This document shows, piece after piece, positions 53,193-62,663 of a stretch of 64,000 bases of DNA; the stretch's first letter is position 1, and every line of letters starts with the position of its first letter. Origin of the DNA: an uncultured Lachnospiraceae bacterium (lineage in GTDB: Bacteria > Bacillota > Clostridia > Lachnospirales > Lachnospiraceae); contig CAKREB010000002.1 of assembly GCA_934317005.1 (NCBI GenBank), positions 124,001-188,000 of the forward strand. Direction: 5' to 3'. The position numbers and the translations under genes were made by a program. A model generated the notes under the pieces. The model saw only the letters and a program-made list of their open reading frames with translations. It did no database searches and was not told the DNA's origin.

Positions 53193-55223
53193 ATGAAAAA
53201 GACGGATTTATTTCTAGGATTATACATATTGGTTCCGGTTGTATTTTTGATCATACCGGTACCTACGGTATTTTTGGATGTGTTGATGATGCTTAATCTG
53301 AGTGTATCATTGATTATTCTTTTTACGGCTATTTTTTCAACGGAGGCATTAAGTATGTCAGCGTTTCCGACGATTCTGCTGATCACAACCCTGTTTAGGC
53401 TTTCGTTAAATGTCAGTTCAACACGTAACATTTTGTTGTCCGGTTATGCCGGAGAGGTCGTTGATACATTTGGTAATTTCGTAGGTGGCGGCAGCCTTGT
53501 TGTAGGTATTATCATCTTTTTGATACTGATATTGATTCAGTTTATCGTTATCAACAAAGGTTCTGAGCGAGTAGCTGAGGTTACGGCACGTTTTACACTG
53601 GATGCTATGCCGGGTAAGCAGATGGCGATCGATGCAGATTTAAATACCGGTGCGATCACAGATGCGCAGGCGAAGGAGCGTCGTGAAAAGATTCAGGATG
53701 AATCAACTTTCTTTGGCGCAATGGATGGTGCCACAAAGTATGTAAAGGGAGATGCGACAGCAGGACTTATCATTACGATGATCAACTTTGTCGGTGGTCT
53801 GCTCCTCGGAATCATGATGCAGGGAATGGACATGACAGAGGCTCTTCAGAAATATTCCATTCTTACAATTGGTGATGGCTTAGTCAGCCAGATTCCATCG
53901 TTGCTAATTTCACTGTCGACCGGTATTTTGGTAACAAAAGTATCAAAGGAATCCGATCTTGGAAATGTGCTGTTAAAGCAGTTGTTTTCTATTCCAAAGG
54001 TATTATATATTGTTGGCGGTGCGTTGGTGTTTTTTGCGTTTACACCACTTCCTACTGCCATCTGTCTGATCTATGCCGTACTGTTTTTCGTTGCCGGTCG
54101 TGCGATTGAGGCAACGATGGAAGACGTGAAGGTAGAAGATGAGATTAGTGAAGAAGAGGAGTCCGCAGAGGAAATCAGACGTCCGGAAAATGTAGTATCT
54201 CTGTTACAGGTTGATCCGATTGAACTGGAGTTTGGATATGGTATCATTCCGCTTGCAGACGTCAATCAGGGCGGTGATCTTCTGGATCGTGTTGTTATGA
54301 TACGAAGACAGATTGCACTGGAGCTTGGATGTGTTGTTCCGATGATACGTCTTCGTGATAATATCCAGTTAAATCCAAACCAATATGTGATTAAGATCAA
54401 GGGCGTTCCGGTTAGTGAAGGTGAGATTCTGTTTGATCATTATATGGCAATGAATCCGGGATATGTTGAAGAAGAAATTACCGGTATTCCTACTTTCGAG
54501 CCATCCTTCCATCTGCCGGCAATCTGGATCACAGAGGCGCAGAGAGAGCGTGCGGAGTCATTGGGGTATACGGTAGTAGATCCACCATCTATTATAGCAA
54601 CGCATTTGACAGAGGTTGTCAGAAACCATCTGGATGAACTTTTGACCAGACAGGATGTACAGAATCTGATCAACAACATTCAGGAAGCAAACACGACATT
54701 AGTGTCTGAGCTGGTTCCGAAGCTGTTGGGAGTAGGAGAGATTCAGAAGGTATTACAGAATCTTTTGCGTGAAGGAATATCTATTCGTGATCTTGTAACG
54801 ATTTTTGAAACGTTGGCAGATAATGCGACTACAACACGTGACACGGATGTCTTGACGGAATATGTAAGGCAGAGCCTGAAACGTGCTATTTCGAACAAAT
54901 ACTTCCCGGTCAATGAGATGACGAGTGTAGTAACTCTTGATCCGAAAGTAGAGCAGGAGATCATGGGATCGATCAAGCAGACGGAGCAGGGGGCATACAT
55001 CAATCTTGATCCGGAAAAGACACAGAGTATCTTAAATTCCGTAAAAGAAGAGATGGACAAGATGGAAGAACTTGGAAAGAATCCAATTATTGTAACTTCG
55101 CCGATCGTGCGGATGTACTTTAAGAAATTAACGTCAGAGCAGTTTAAGGATCTTATCGTTGTATCATACAATGAGATCGACACAGACGTTGAACTACAAT
55201 CTATAGGGATGGTGACAGCATAA
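53193..55223 (+). CDS. flhA: Flagellar export protein FlhA
   Basis: FlhA is the largest export gate protein; a nonameric ring uses proton flow to export subunits. The 676-residue protein has eight N-terminal helices (about 1-300). The FHIPEP-type signature is seen as LTTLFRLSLNVSSTRNILLSGYAGEVVDTFG, then ARFTLDAMPGKQMAIDADLNTGAI. The C-terminal cytoplasmic domain docks chaperones. It begins 4 bases after flhB. Confidence 0.98.
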   Translation: MKKTDLFLGLYILVPVVFLIIPVPTVFLDVLMMLNLSVSLIILFTAIFSTEALSMSAFPTILLITTLFRLSLNVSSTRNILLSGYAGEVVDTFGNFVGGGSLVVGIIIFLILILIQFIVINKGSERVAEVTARFTLDAMPGKQMAIDADLNTGAITDAQAKERREKIQDESTFFGAMDGATKYVKGDATAGLIITMINFVGGLLLGIMMQGMDMTEALQKYSILTIGDGLVSQIPSLLISLSTGILVTKVSKESDLGNVLLKQLFSIPKVLYIVGGALVFFAFTPLPTAICLIYAVLFFVAGRAIEATMEDVKVEDEISEEEESAEEIRRPENVVSLLQVDPIELEFGYGIIPLADVNQGGDLLDRVVMIRRQIALELGCVVPMIRLRDNIQLNPNQYVIKIKGVPVSEGEILFDHYMAMNPGYVEEEITGIPTFEPSFHLPAIWITEAQRERAESLGYTVVDPPSIIATHLTEVVRNHLDELLTRQDVQNLINNIQEANTTLVSELVPKLLGVGEIQKVLQNLLREGISIRDLVTIFETLADNATTTRDTDVLTEYVRQSLKRAISNKYFPVNEMTSVVTLDPKVEQEIMGSIKQTEQGAYINLDPEKTQSILNSVKEEMDKMEELGKNPIIVTSPIVRMYFKKLTSEQFKDLIVVSYNEIDTDVELQSIGMVTA

Positions 55224-56504
55224 ATGGTTATCAGAAAATACATAGCAACAACAGAAGATGCCGCATGTAAGCTGGCAAGAGAAGAGCTTGGACAGGAAGC
55301 AATCATTATGAATGTAAAGCACATTACGCCAAAGGGACTTACAAGACTGTTTAAAAAGCCTTCGGTAGAGGTGACTGCGGCAGTAGATGAAAAAGTAAAA
55401 AGTGATACAAAGGCAGATCAGATGCCGGATTTTAGCAAGCTGCAGGAAGCTATTCAGGAAACCAATGCCGTTCTTGCGGCAGAAAATGAAAAGCAGCAGG
55501 AAAAAGAACGCGAGTCAGATAAGCCACAAGAGAGTGCACAGAGTATGCTGCAGGAGGTTGCGCAGGAGAAAAAGCAGGGAACTTTGCTATCTTCTATTGA
55601 TGCCCGTTCTGACAATAATCTGGAAGAGCGTCTGAGTAATCTGCAGGATCTTTTAGAAAAGCAGATGGCTTCTGAAAAAGCAGAAAGAGAAGCAAAGGAA
55701 GAGGAAGACGTCAATCAGGCATATTTTTCTTTGATCCGCAAAAAGTTATTGGATAATGAAATGGAAGAGTCTTATGTCAACCAGATCATAGATGATATTT
55801 CTTCTACAATTGGTAAAAATGCCAATCTGGACAGTATTCTGGCAGGGATTTACCAGAAGATTGTTTTAAAGATCGGACAGCCTCATCTGATTGATGTCAA
55901 GACAAAAAAGACAAAGTTTGTATTTTTTATAGGTCCTACAGGTGTCGGAAAGACAACGACGATCGCAAAGATTGCTTCTACTTTGAAGCTGACGAAGAAG
56001 ACAAAAGTGGCACTGGTCACATCAGACACATATCGTATTGCAGCAGTGGAACAGTTAAAAACATATGCAAATATTTTGGGGATTCCTTTAGAGGTTGTCT
56101 ATTCTGCAGAGGATATGGAACAGGCAAAAGAAAAGCTGTATGATTATGAACTGGTGTTTGTGGATACGGCCGGACGCTCTCACAACAACACAGAGCAGCG
56201 TGAGGATATTCAGAAGCTTTTAGAGAGTGTGGATGAAGCACAGCGTGAGGTTTTCCTTGTATTAAGTGCGACTACGAAGTATAAGGATTTAGTCAAGATT
56301 TCACAGACCTATGCAGAGATTACAAAATATAATCTGATTTTTACAAAGATTGATGAAACCGATACAATAGGGAATATTTTTAATATTCACATGCTTACAG
56401 GTGCACCGCTTTCCTATATGACATGGGGACAGAATGTTCCGGATGACATTGGAAAGGTTGATGCGCAGAGTGTTGCAAAGCAGCTTCTTGGAGGGAATAG
56501 CTGA
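55224..56504 (+). CDS. flhF: Flagellar SRP-type GTPase FlhF
   Basis: FlhF sets the position and number of flagella. The 426-residue protein has a variable, Lys/Glu/Gln-rich B domain (1-150), then N and G domains of the SRP GTPase family. The P-loop GPTGVGKTT is at 237-245, with TSDTYRIAAVEQLKTYANILGIPL and the G3 motif VDTAGRSHNN. The start ATG directly follows the flhA stop codon, with no gap. Confidence 0.96.
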   Translation: MVIRKYIATTEDAACKLAREELGQEAIIMNVKHITPKGLTRLFKKPSVEVTAAVDEKVKSDTKADQMPDFSKLQEAIQETNAVLAAENEKQQEKERESDKPQESAQSMLQEVAQEKKQGTLLSSIDARSDNNLEERLSNLQDLLEKQMASEKAEREAKEEEDVNQAYFSLIRKKLLDNEMEESYVNQIIDDISSTIGKNANLDSILAGIYQKIVLKIGQPHLIDVKTKKTKFVFFIGPTGVGKTTTIAKIASTLKLTKKTKVALVTSDTYRIAAVEQLKTYANILGIPLEVVYSAEDMEQAKEKLYDYELVFVDTAGRSHNNTEQREDIQKLLESVDEAQREVFLVLSATTKYKDLVKISQTYAEITKYNLIFTKIDETDTIGNIFNIHMLTGAPLSYMTWGQNVPDDIGKVDAQSVAKQLLGGNS

Positions 56505-57382
56505 TGGATCAGGCGGAACAGTTAAGAAATATTATAAAAAAACAAAATAGAAGAGAGCACCTTGCCAGAGTGATCACGGTGACAAGTGGTAAAGGTGGTG
56601 TTGGCAAATCAAACGTTTCTGTCAACCTGGCGATTCAGTTAAGCAGACTAAACAAAAGAGTTGTGATACTTGATGCTGATTTTGGGCTCGCCAATGTTGA
56701 AGTTATGTTAGGAATACGTCCGAAATATAATCTGGCAGATATGATGTTTCGGGGGAAGGATCTGCGCGAGGTAATCTGTCCGGGACCGGAAAATATTGGT
56801 TTTATTTCCGGCGGTTCCGGCATTCGGGAATTGACAAACTTAGATAAGGATCAGATTCAGACGCTGGTTCGTCTTTTATATGAATTGGATCATATTGCAG
56901 ATGTTGTGATTATCGACACGGGAGCAGGAATTTCTGATTCTGTGATCGACCTTGTACTATCAAGCTCTGAGGTTTTGTTAGTGGCTACACCGGAGCCGAC
57001 CTCTATTACGGATGCGTACGCTCTGTTAAAGACATTGTGCCGTCATGAGGAGTTTTACCAAAGTAATGCACGTATCCGGATGATCGCAAACAGGGCGCAT
57101 AGCTACAACGAGGGAAAAGAGTTATATGAGAAGCTTGATGCCGTGGTAGAAAAATTTCTGAATATGAGTATGGAGTATCTGGGGCATATTCCGTATGATG
57201 ATAAACTGCCCAAGGCAGTTATGAAGCAGCAGCCGGTGACGTTAGCATATCCTAACGCAGCATCTTCCAGAGCAATATTAGAGCTTGCCATGATGTTGGA
57301 AAATACAGAAAACAGCGGGGAAGTTCGAAACAGCAGGGGACTTTCCGGTTTATTTACAAAAATGTTTCATTATGGCAGATAG
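56504..57382 (+). CDS. flhG: Flagellar number regulator FlhG (MinD-like ATPase)
   Basis: FlhG (also FleN, YlxH) works with FlhF to limit flagellar number. The 292-residue protein has the deviant Walker A SGKGGVGKSNVSVNLAIQLSR, then VVILDADFGLANVEVMLG and DVVIIDTGAGIS. The short N-terminal segment MDQAEQLRNIIKKQ is the DQAxxLR motif that activates the FlhF GTPase. It shares one base with flhF (TGATG). Confidence 0.95.
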   Translation: MDQAEQLRNIIKKQNRREHLARVITVTSGKGGVGKSNVSVNLAIQLSRLNKRVVILDADFGLANVEVMLGIRPKYNLADMMFRGKDLREVICPGPENIGFISGGSGIRELTNLDKDQIQTLVRLLYELDHIADVVIIDTGAGISDSVIDLVLSSSEVLLVATPEPTSITDAYALLKTLCRHEEFYQSNARIRMIANRAHSYNEGKELYEKLDAVVEKFLNMSMEYLGHIPYDDKLPKAVMKQQPVTLAYPNAASSRAILELAMMLENTENSGEVRNSRGLSGLFTKMFHYGR

Positions 57383-57458
57383 TGTTAAGAGTATTGCATG
57401 GGAGAGGGAAAACTATAGTGGGGAGAGAATACAGCATCGCTGATAAGTGGAGAAGAAA

Positions 57459-58178
57459 ATGTTTGATGGACAAATGAAAAAGGATACCAGAGTAAAGATC
57501 TGCATATCACAACAGGAGCAGACAGAGTTTGTAAATGAAGAGAAAAATATCATCTGCCGCGGAAAAGTAAGCCGTGTGCTCTCTGAAACAGAGTTAGAGG
57601 TGGAGCTTGAAAAGACGGAGTGTGAAGATGTTTTTCAGAAAACCATATGCTATACATTATATGTGTACATGCCGCAGATGGTACTGGTTGGCAGTATCTA
57701 TTATCGAGGCTCTGTGCAGGAGGAGAAAAAGAAGATTCTGTCTGTAGAGCTGGTTTCTCCGTTGATGAAAATTCAAAGAAGGATGCATCATCGTGTGTCA
57801 TGTCATTCCAAGATATTTTTTCAGGCGATTTCACCGGAACTGGTACATCAGGAGGAGCAGACCATTTCGTTTGATGCATATGATATATCATCAGGGAATT
57901 TTGAGGATTCTATGGTTGATATCAGTGGCGGTGGGATTCGTTTTACCACAAGGTCAAAGGTGAATGTAGATGATTATGTCTTAGCGAGATTTGAAATTAT
58001 GAATGAAAAACGTGCAGTGGAGATGAAAGTTATCGGTCAGATAGTATATGCCGGACGGCTGAGAAATGAACAGGATTCTTACGATGTACGGATAAAATAT
58101 ATTCAGCTTTCTGAAAAAGCACGAAAAGATATTATTCAGTTTGTATTTCAGCTGGAACGTGATAAAATATCTTATTAG
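57459..58178 (+). CDS. PilZ domain flagellar c-di-GMP effector (YcgR/YpfA type)
   Basis: The 239-residue protein has an N-terminal PilZN/YcgR-like beta domain (about 1-105). A PilZ domain with QRRMHHR (RxxxR) and VDISGGGIRF ([D/N]xSxxG) follows, so it should bind c-di-GMP. YcgR of Escherichia coli and MotI/YpfA of Bacillus act as brakes or clutches on the motor. Its place inside the operon between flhG and cheB supports that role. GGAG lies six bases before ATG 57459. Confidence 0.9.
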   Translation: MFDGQMKKDTRVKICISQQEQTEFVNEEKNIICRGKVSRVLSETELEVELEKTECEDVFQKTICYTLYVYMPQMVLVGSIYYRGSVQEEKKKILSVELVSPLMKIQRRMHHRVSCHSKIFFQAISPELVHQEEQTISFDAYDISSGNFEDSMVDISGGGIRFTTRSKVNVDDYVLARFEIMNEKRAVEMKVIGQIVYAGRLRNEQDSYDVRIKYIQLSEKARKDIIQFVFQLERDKISY

Positions 58179-58215
58179 AGGGTGATTAAAATTAATATTT
58201 GGGAGGCAGTTGTCC

Positions 58216-59346
58216 ATGAAAAAAATATTGGTTGTTGATGACTCTGCACTTATGAGAAGGGTTATCTTTGATATAATTAATACAGATGAGGAACTCCATG
58301 CAGAACGTTATGCGGTAAATGGTCTGGATGCGCTGGAAATTTTACAGTCAGGTGAGAAGTTTGATGCGATCGTGCTTGACATCAATATGCCTAAGATGAA
58401 TGGTATTGAATTTCTCCGTGAATTAAAGATGCGGGGAATGAATGAAAAGGTTTTGATCGTAAGTACACTTGCTCGTGAAGGCGCAAAAGAGACTATCCAG
58501 GCATTGGAATTAGGTGCATTTGACTTTGTGACAAAGCCGGACAGTCTGGCTGAGGCAAAGGGCCCAAGTTTCAGTAAACGACTCATCGGCATGATACATG
58601 CTGCTACAAATCTTTCGACGGCAGATGTTTCTGATGACGAGAAGCAGACTGTGCAAAAGACGGAAAGAAATCAAAAGGTGCTTGTAAGGGAAAGGATTCC
58701 TTTTACGAAAAAAGTATTAAAGGGAGATATTTCCAAGCATTCGAAAAAGCCAATGGGTGAAAAGGCAAGAAAGATTGTGGCATTGGCATGCTCCACAGGC
58801 GGACCGAAGGCATTACAGTATGTAATTCCGTTTCTTCCAAAGAATTTAGATGCGGCTGTCTTATTAGTACAGCATATGCCGGAAGGCTTTACCGCATCGT
58901 TGAGTAATCGTCTGGACGAATTAAGTCAGATCAATGTGGTTGAGGCAGAGCATGGAATGCTCCTTGAGAGAGGAACCGTTTATATTGCAAAGGGTGGTTC
59001 CCAGATGCGTTTAGTAGAGAAGGGAAAAAGAGAACATACTCTTTCGGTTACCGTTGAAGCTGCCAGAAATGGATTGAAGCCGTGTGCAGACATTATGTAT
59101 GAGTCTTTGATGAAATCATCATTTGACGAGATCACATGTGTTGTCCTGACGGGCATGGGAGCAGATGGTACAAAGGGAATCCTACAATTAGAACAAACAA
59201 ATAAAATTTACGTTATTGCGCAGGATGAAGAAAGTTCTACCGTTTATGGCATGCCAAAGGCAATCGCTGATGCAGGTGCTGTAGATGAAGTAGTGACTTT
59301 AAAAGGCATTGCAGATGCAATAACAAAGCATGTGGGGGTGCGCTAA
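58216..59346 (+). CDS. cheB: Chemotaxis methylesterase CheB
   Basis: CheB removes methyl groups from chemoreceptors in response to CheA. The receiver domain has acceptor Asp55 (VLDINMP), followed by a linker with basic charge. The catalytic domain has the Ser nucleophile in ACSTGGPKALQYVIPFLP, His in QHMPEGFTASL and Asp in GMGADGTKG. ATG 58216 is nine bases from GGGAGG; TTG 58210 is too close to that box. Confidence 0.97.
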   Translation: MKKILVVDDSALMRRVIFDIINTDEELHAERYAVNGLDALEILQSGEKFDAIVLDINMPKMNGIEFLRELKMRGMNEKVLIVSTLAREGAKETIQALELGAFDFVTKPDSLAEAKGPSFSKRLIGMIHAATNLSTADVSDDEKQTVQKTERNQKVLVRERIPFTKKVLKGDISKHSKKPMGEKARKIVALACSTGGPKALQYVIPFLPKNLDAAVLLVQHMPEGFTASLSNRLDELSQINVVEAEHGMLLERGTVYIAKGGSQMRLVEKGKREHTLSVTVEAARNGLKPCADIMYESLMKSSFDEITCVVLTGMGADGTKGILQLEQTNKIYVIAQDEESSTVYGMPKAIADAGAVDEVVTLKGIADAITKHVGVR

Positions 59347-59347
59347 A

Positions 59348-61456
59348 ATGGATGTTAGTCAGTATCTTGAAATTTTTATCGATGAAACAAAAGAGCATTT
59401 ACAGACTCTGAGCGACCAGTTAATGATCTTAGAGCAGGAGCCGGAAAACATGGATGTTATCAACGAAATCTTCCGTGCTGCTCACTCATTAAAGGGTATG
59501 GCAGGTACAATGGGTTACAAGCGTATGCAGCGCTTGACACATGATATGGAAAATGTGTTCCAGGAAGTGCGTAGTGGTAACATGACCGTTTCTTCAGAAT
59601 TGGTTGATGTGTTGTTCCGTGCGCTGGATGCATTGGAGGCATATCTGAATGTTATCATTGAAACAGCAAACGAGGGAACAGAAGAAAACGAAGAAATCAT
59701 CAATACTTTAAATTCTATTGCTGAAAAGGCAACAGGAAAAGAAAGTGCTGCTCCTGCAGTAGGAAAGGCAGAAACAGAAGAAGCTCCTTCAGAAGCTTCT
59801 TCTGATGAAGCAAAGTATGACACGATTCAGATCTCTGATTTTGAGAAGAATACGTTTGATAAGGCTCAGAAAGAAAATCAGAATATTTTCGGAATCACGG
59901 TTTATTTACAGGAAACCTGTATTTTGAAAGCAGCAAGAGCATTCCTTGTCTTTAAGGCATTAGAGGAATTAGGTGAGGTTATTAAGGCAGTTCCTAGTGT
60001 ACAGGACATTGAAGATGAAAAGTTTGACCTTGACTTCAGTCTTGTTTACTTTACAAAGGAAAGTCTGGAAACGATTAAAAACGCAATCGAATCTGTTTCA
60101 GAAGTAAAGAAAGCGATTGTAGGTCCGTTCCAGGTAGAAGCAGCTGAGGCTGCGTTAAAGGCTGCAGAGCAGAGGGAAGAGCCGGTTAAGGAAGAAAAGA
60201 CAGCAGCGCAAAATGCTCCGACAGCACAGAAGGCAGCAAAGAAGCCGGAAGCAAAGAAAACTGCAAAGAAAGCGACAGCACAGAAGGCGGCAAAACCTAC
60301 AGTTGGGCGTACCGTTCGTGTTGACATTGAAAAGCTTGATGTTTTGATGAACCTTGTCAGCGAGCTGATCATTGCGAAAAACGGTCTGGTATCAATTAAT
60401 TCATCGGATGAAGGAAGAACGGACTCCGGATTTAATGAGCAGATCGAGTATTTGGAAAATGTTACAACAAATCTTCATGAATCTGTTATGAAGGTTCGAA
60501 TGGTTCCAATTGAAAGTGTTGTAAACCGTTTCCCTAGAATGATCCGTGACCTGAGTAAAAAACTCGGTAAGAAGATGGAACTTCACATGACTGGTGAAGA
60601 AACAGAGCTTGACCGTACCGTTATTGATGAAATCGGTGATCCGTTACAGCATTTGCTGCGTAACTCTGCCGATCATGGTCTTGAGTCAAACGAAGAGCGT
60701 GTTGCTTTAGGAAAAGATGAGATCGGTCATATCTATCTGGATGCTTATCAGGACGGTAACAATGTTACGATTGAAGTTCGTGATGACGGTGCCGGAATTA
60801 ATATTGAAAAGGTTAAGAATAAAGCGATTGAGAAGGGAACAATCACACCGGAGCAGGCAGAAGTAATGACAGATAAAGAAGTCATTGATCTGTTATTCCG
60901 TCCAAGCTTCTCTACAGCAGAAAAGATCACAGATGTTTCAGGACGTGGTGTTGGTCTTGATGTTGTTAAGACAAAGATTGAAGGCTTAGGTGGAAACATT
61001 GAGTGCCATAGTGAGTTAGGTGAAGGAAGCAGCTTCATTATCCGCTTGCCACTGACACTTGCGATCATTCAGGCTTTGATGGTTGAACTCGGAACAGAGA
61101 AGTATGCAATTCCTTTGGGAAGCATTCAGACTATTGAGGATATTCCGATTTCAGAAGTTAAGCATGTACAGACGAAGGAAGTTATTAATCTTCGTGGTGC
61201 CGTTATTCCATTGATCCGTTTGGATAAGATTTTGGATGTAGAACAGGTAGGCGAGGCACCGGAGAGTCTGACTGTTGTTATTGTTAAGAAGGGTGATAAG
61301 CAGGCTGGTCTGGTTGTTGACAATTTGATCGGTCAGCAGGAAATCGTTATCAAGTCAATCGGAGATTACATCAACTGCAGCAAACTGATCGGTGGCGCTA
61401 CGATTCTTGGTGATGGTGAAGTCGCATTGATTCTTGAAGTAAATACCTTAGTATAG
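59348..61456 (+). CDS. cheA: Chemotaxis histidine kinase CheA
   Basis: CheA phosphorylates CheY and CheB. The 702-residue protein has an HPt domain with His46 (IFRAAHSLKGMAGTMG), a P2 domain for CheY/CheB docking (about 160-260) and an Ala/Lys-rich linker. P3 dimerisation (RVDIEKLDVLMNLVSELIIAKNGL), the P4 kinase (RNSADHGLESNEER, DDGAGI, GRGVGLDVVKTKIEGLGG) and a CheW-like P5 follow. ATG 59348 lies two bases after the cheB stop, with GGGGGTG inside cheB as its binding site. Confidence 0.97.
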   Translation: MDVSQYLEIFIDETKEHLQTLSDQLMILEQEPENMDVINEIFRAAHSLKGMAGTMGYKRMQRLTHDMENVFQEVRSGNMTVSSELVDVLFRALDALEAYLNVIIETANEGTEENEEIINTLNSIAEKATGKESAAPAVGKAETEEAPSEASSDEAKYDTIQISDFEKNTFDKAQKENQNIFGITVYLQETCILKAARAFLVFKALEELGEVIKAVPSVQDIEDEKFDLDFSLVYFTKESLETIKNAIESVSEVKKAIVGPFQVEAAEAALKAAEQREEPVKEEKTAAQNAPTAQKAAKKPEAKKTAKKATAQKAAKPTVGRTVRVDIEKLDVLMNLVSELIIAKNGLVSINSSDEGRTDSGFNEQIEYLENVTTNLHESVMKVRMVPIESVVNRFPRMIRDLSKKLGKKMELHMTGEETELDRTVIDEIGDPLQHLLRNSADHGLESNEERVALGKDEIGHIYLDAYQDGNNVTIEVRDDGAGINIEKVKNKAIEKGTITPEQAEVMTDKEVIDLLFRPSFSTAEKITDVSGRGVGLDVVKTKIEGLGGNIECHSELGEGSSFIIRLPLTLAIIQALMVELGTEKYAIPLGSIQTIEDIPISEVKHVQTKEVINLRGAVIPLIRLDKILDVEQVGEAPESLTVVIVKKGDKQAGLVVDNLIGQQEIVIKSIGDYINCSKLIGGATILGDGEVALILEVNTLV

Positions 61457-61469
61457 GGGGGCCGAAAAA

Positions 61470-61955
61470 ATGGATGATATCAATGAAGTTCAGAATATTG
61501 AAACAGTAAGTGAAGGAAAGCAGTATATAGTAGTACATATTGGAAGTGAACAGTATGGTATTGATATTAAATATATTGATAACATTATCCGTATGTCACG
61601 CATTACAAGAGTTCCAATGGCACAGAAGTACTTTAAGGGAGTAATCAACCTTCGTGGTGAGGTAATCCCGGTAATGAGTCTTCGCTTGAAGTTTGACCTT
61701 GAACCGGATGAGTTTACCAATGCAACACGTATTATTATTATTAAATTGGAATCTCAGTCTGCAGTAGGTATTATTGTAGATGAAGTAAAAGAAGTCGTTA
61801 CGTTGGATGATGACTCGATTGAGAAGCCAACGTCTGCGGATGCCAATGATGTTCGTATGCAGTATTTAAGTGGTGTCGGAAAGCATGATGACAATCTGAT
61901 CACATTGTTAAATATTGCATCTGTGATCAACGAAAAAGAAAAGGATAATAATTAA
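61470..61955 (+). CDS. cheW: Chemotaxis coupling protein CheW
   Basis: CheW links receptors to CheA. The 161-residue protein is a single CheW domain with YIVVHIGSEQYGIDIKYIDNIIRM, the receptor-binding segment FKGVINLRGEVIPVMSLRLKF and a C-terminal IVDEVKEVVTLDDDSI. GGGGGG precedes the ATG. It is 13 bases after cheA. A possible terminator or pseudoknot follows it. Confidence 0.96.
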   Translation: MDDINEVQNIETVSEGKQYIVVHIGSEQYGIDIKYIDNIIRMSRITRVPMAQKYFKGVINLRGEVIPVMSLRLKFDLEPDEFTNATRIIIIKLESQSAVGIIVDEVKEVVTLDDDSIEKPTSADANDVRMQYLSGVGKHDDNLITLLNIASVINEKEKDNN

Positions 61956-61960
61956 TTCCT

Positions 61961-62017
61961 TAGGAGTTTGTTCGGGATGCGTTGCTTTGAGCAAACTCCT
62001 ATTTTGATAAAGCAACG
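61961..62017 (+). other. Possible H-type RNA pseudoknot or attenuator in the cheW/cheC gap
   Basis: Stem 1 pairs 61961-61973 with 61989-62001 (13 bp, one G-U) around a 15-base loop. Loop segment CGTTGCTTT (61980-61988) is exactly complementary to AAAGCAACG (62009-62017), giving stem 2. TTTT after stem 1 also allows a simple intrinsic terminator. The 3' strand of stem 2 ends 7 bases before the cheC binding site GAGGAA (62025-62030). Confidence 0.6.
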
Positions 62018-62038
62018 TAGAAATGAGGAATATATTCT

Positions 62039-62656
62039 ATGCAGGGAAATGATGAAAGCATGGATGACATTGAGTTTGATGTATTAACCGAAATAGGAAA
62101 TATAGGTGCGGGCAATGCAACTACTGCATTGTCCCAACTTATTAATGGAAGGATCGATATGCATGTTCCTAAGGTGGAAATGCTGTCATTTGCTGAACTG
62201 GCACAGGTGATCGGTGGCGAGGAAACCTTAGTTGCCGGCATTTTGCTTAATCTTGAGGGTGATATTGATGGTTCAATGTTGTTTATTTTGGAGAGTAGTG
62301 CAGCACGATTATTGGTACATCAGCTGTTAGGAATAGAAGGCGATCCATCGTCTGAGTTTACGGAGATGGAAGTATCTGCATTGCAGGAGATTGGTAACAT
62401 TATTTCAGGTGCGTATCTGTCGGCTATTTCGACAATGACCAATTTAATGATTTCTGTATCAGTTCCGAGTCTTGCGTTTGATATGGCAGGGGCAATATTG
62501 AGTGTTCCGGCAATTGAATTTGGAAAGCTTGGTGATAAGGCCCTTTTAATTGAATCTCAATTTAGAGATTTGGATGTGGATATCAGTGGTTACTTTATTT
62601 TGATTCCAACATTGGAGTCATATGCAAGAATTATGAAATCATTAGGGGTAAGGTGA
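62039..62656 (+). CDS. cheC: CheY-P phosphatase CheC
   Basis: CheC dephosphorylates CheY-P and is activated by CheD. The 205-residue protein has both active-site signatures [D/S]-x3-E-x2-N-x22-P: DVLTEIGN with its proline, and SALQEIGN with its proline. The two pseudo-symmetric halves are therefore both intact. GAGGAA lies eight bases before the ATG, with a 10-base palindrome (GAATATATTC) in the spacer. Translation may depend on the upstream RNA fold. Confidence 0.96.
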   Translation: MQGNDESMDDIEFDVLTEIGNIGAGNATTALSQLINGRIDMHVPKVEMLSFAELAQVIGGEETLVAGILLNLEGDIDGSMLFILESSAARLLVHQLLGIEGDPSSEFTEMEVSALQEIGNIISGAYLSAISTMTNLMISVSVPSLAFDMAGAILSVPAIEFGKLGDKALLIESQFRDLDVDISGYFILIPTLESYARIMKSLGVR

Positions 62657-62663
62657 TATAGAA

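Noticed and set aside
54743..55324. 193-residue open frame on the minus strand
   Set aside because: It lies wholly antisense to flhA and flhF, is rich in Ser/Ile/Val from codon mirroring, and has no binding site or known motif.
62028..62037. 10-base palindrome GAATATATTC in the cheC ribosome-site spacer
   Set aside because: Short and AT-only in its core, so likely chance. Not listed as an operator.
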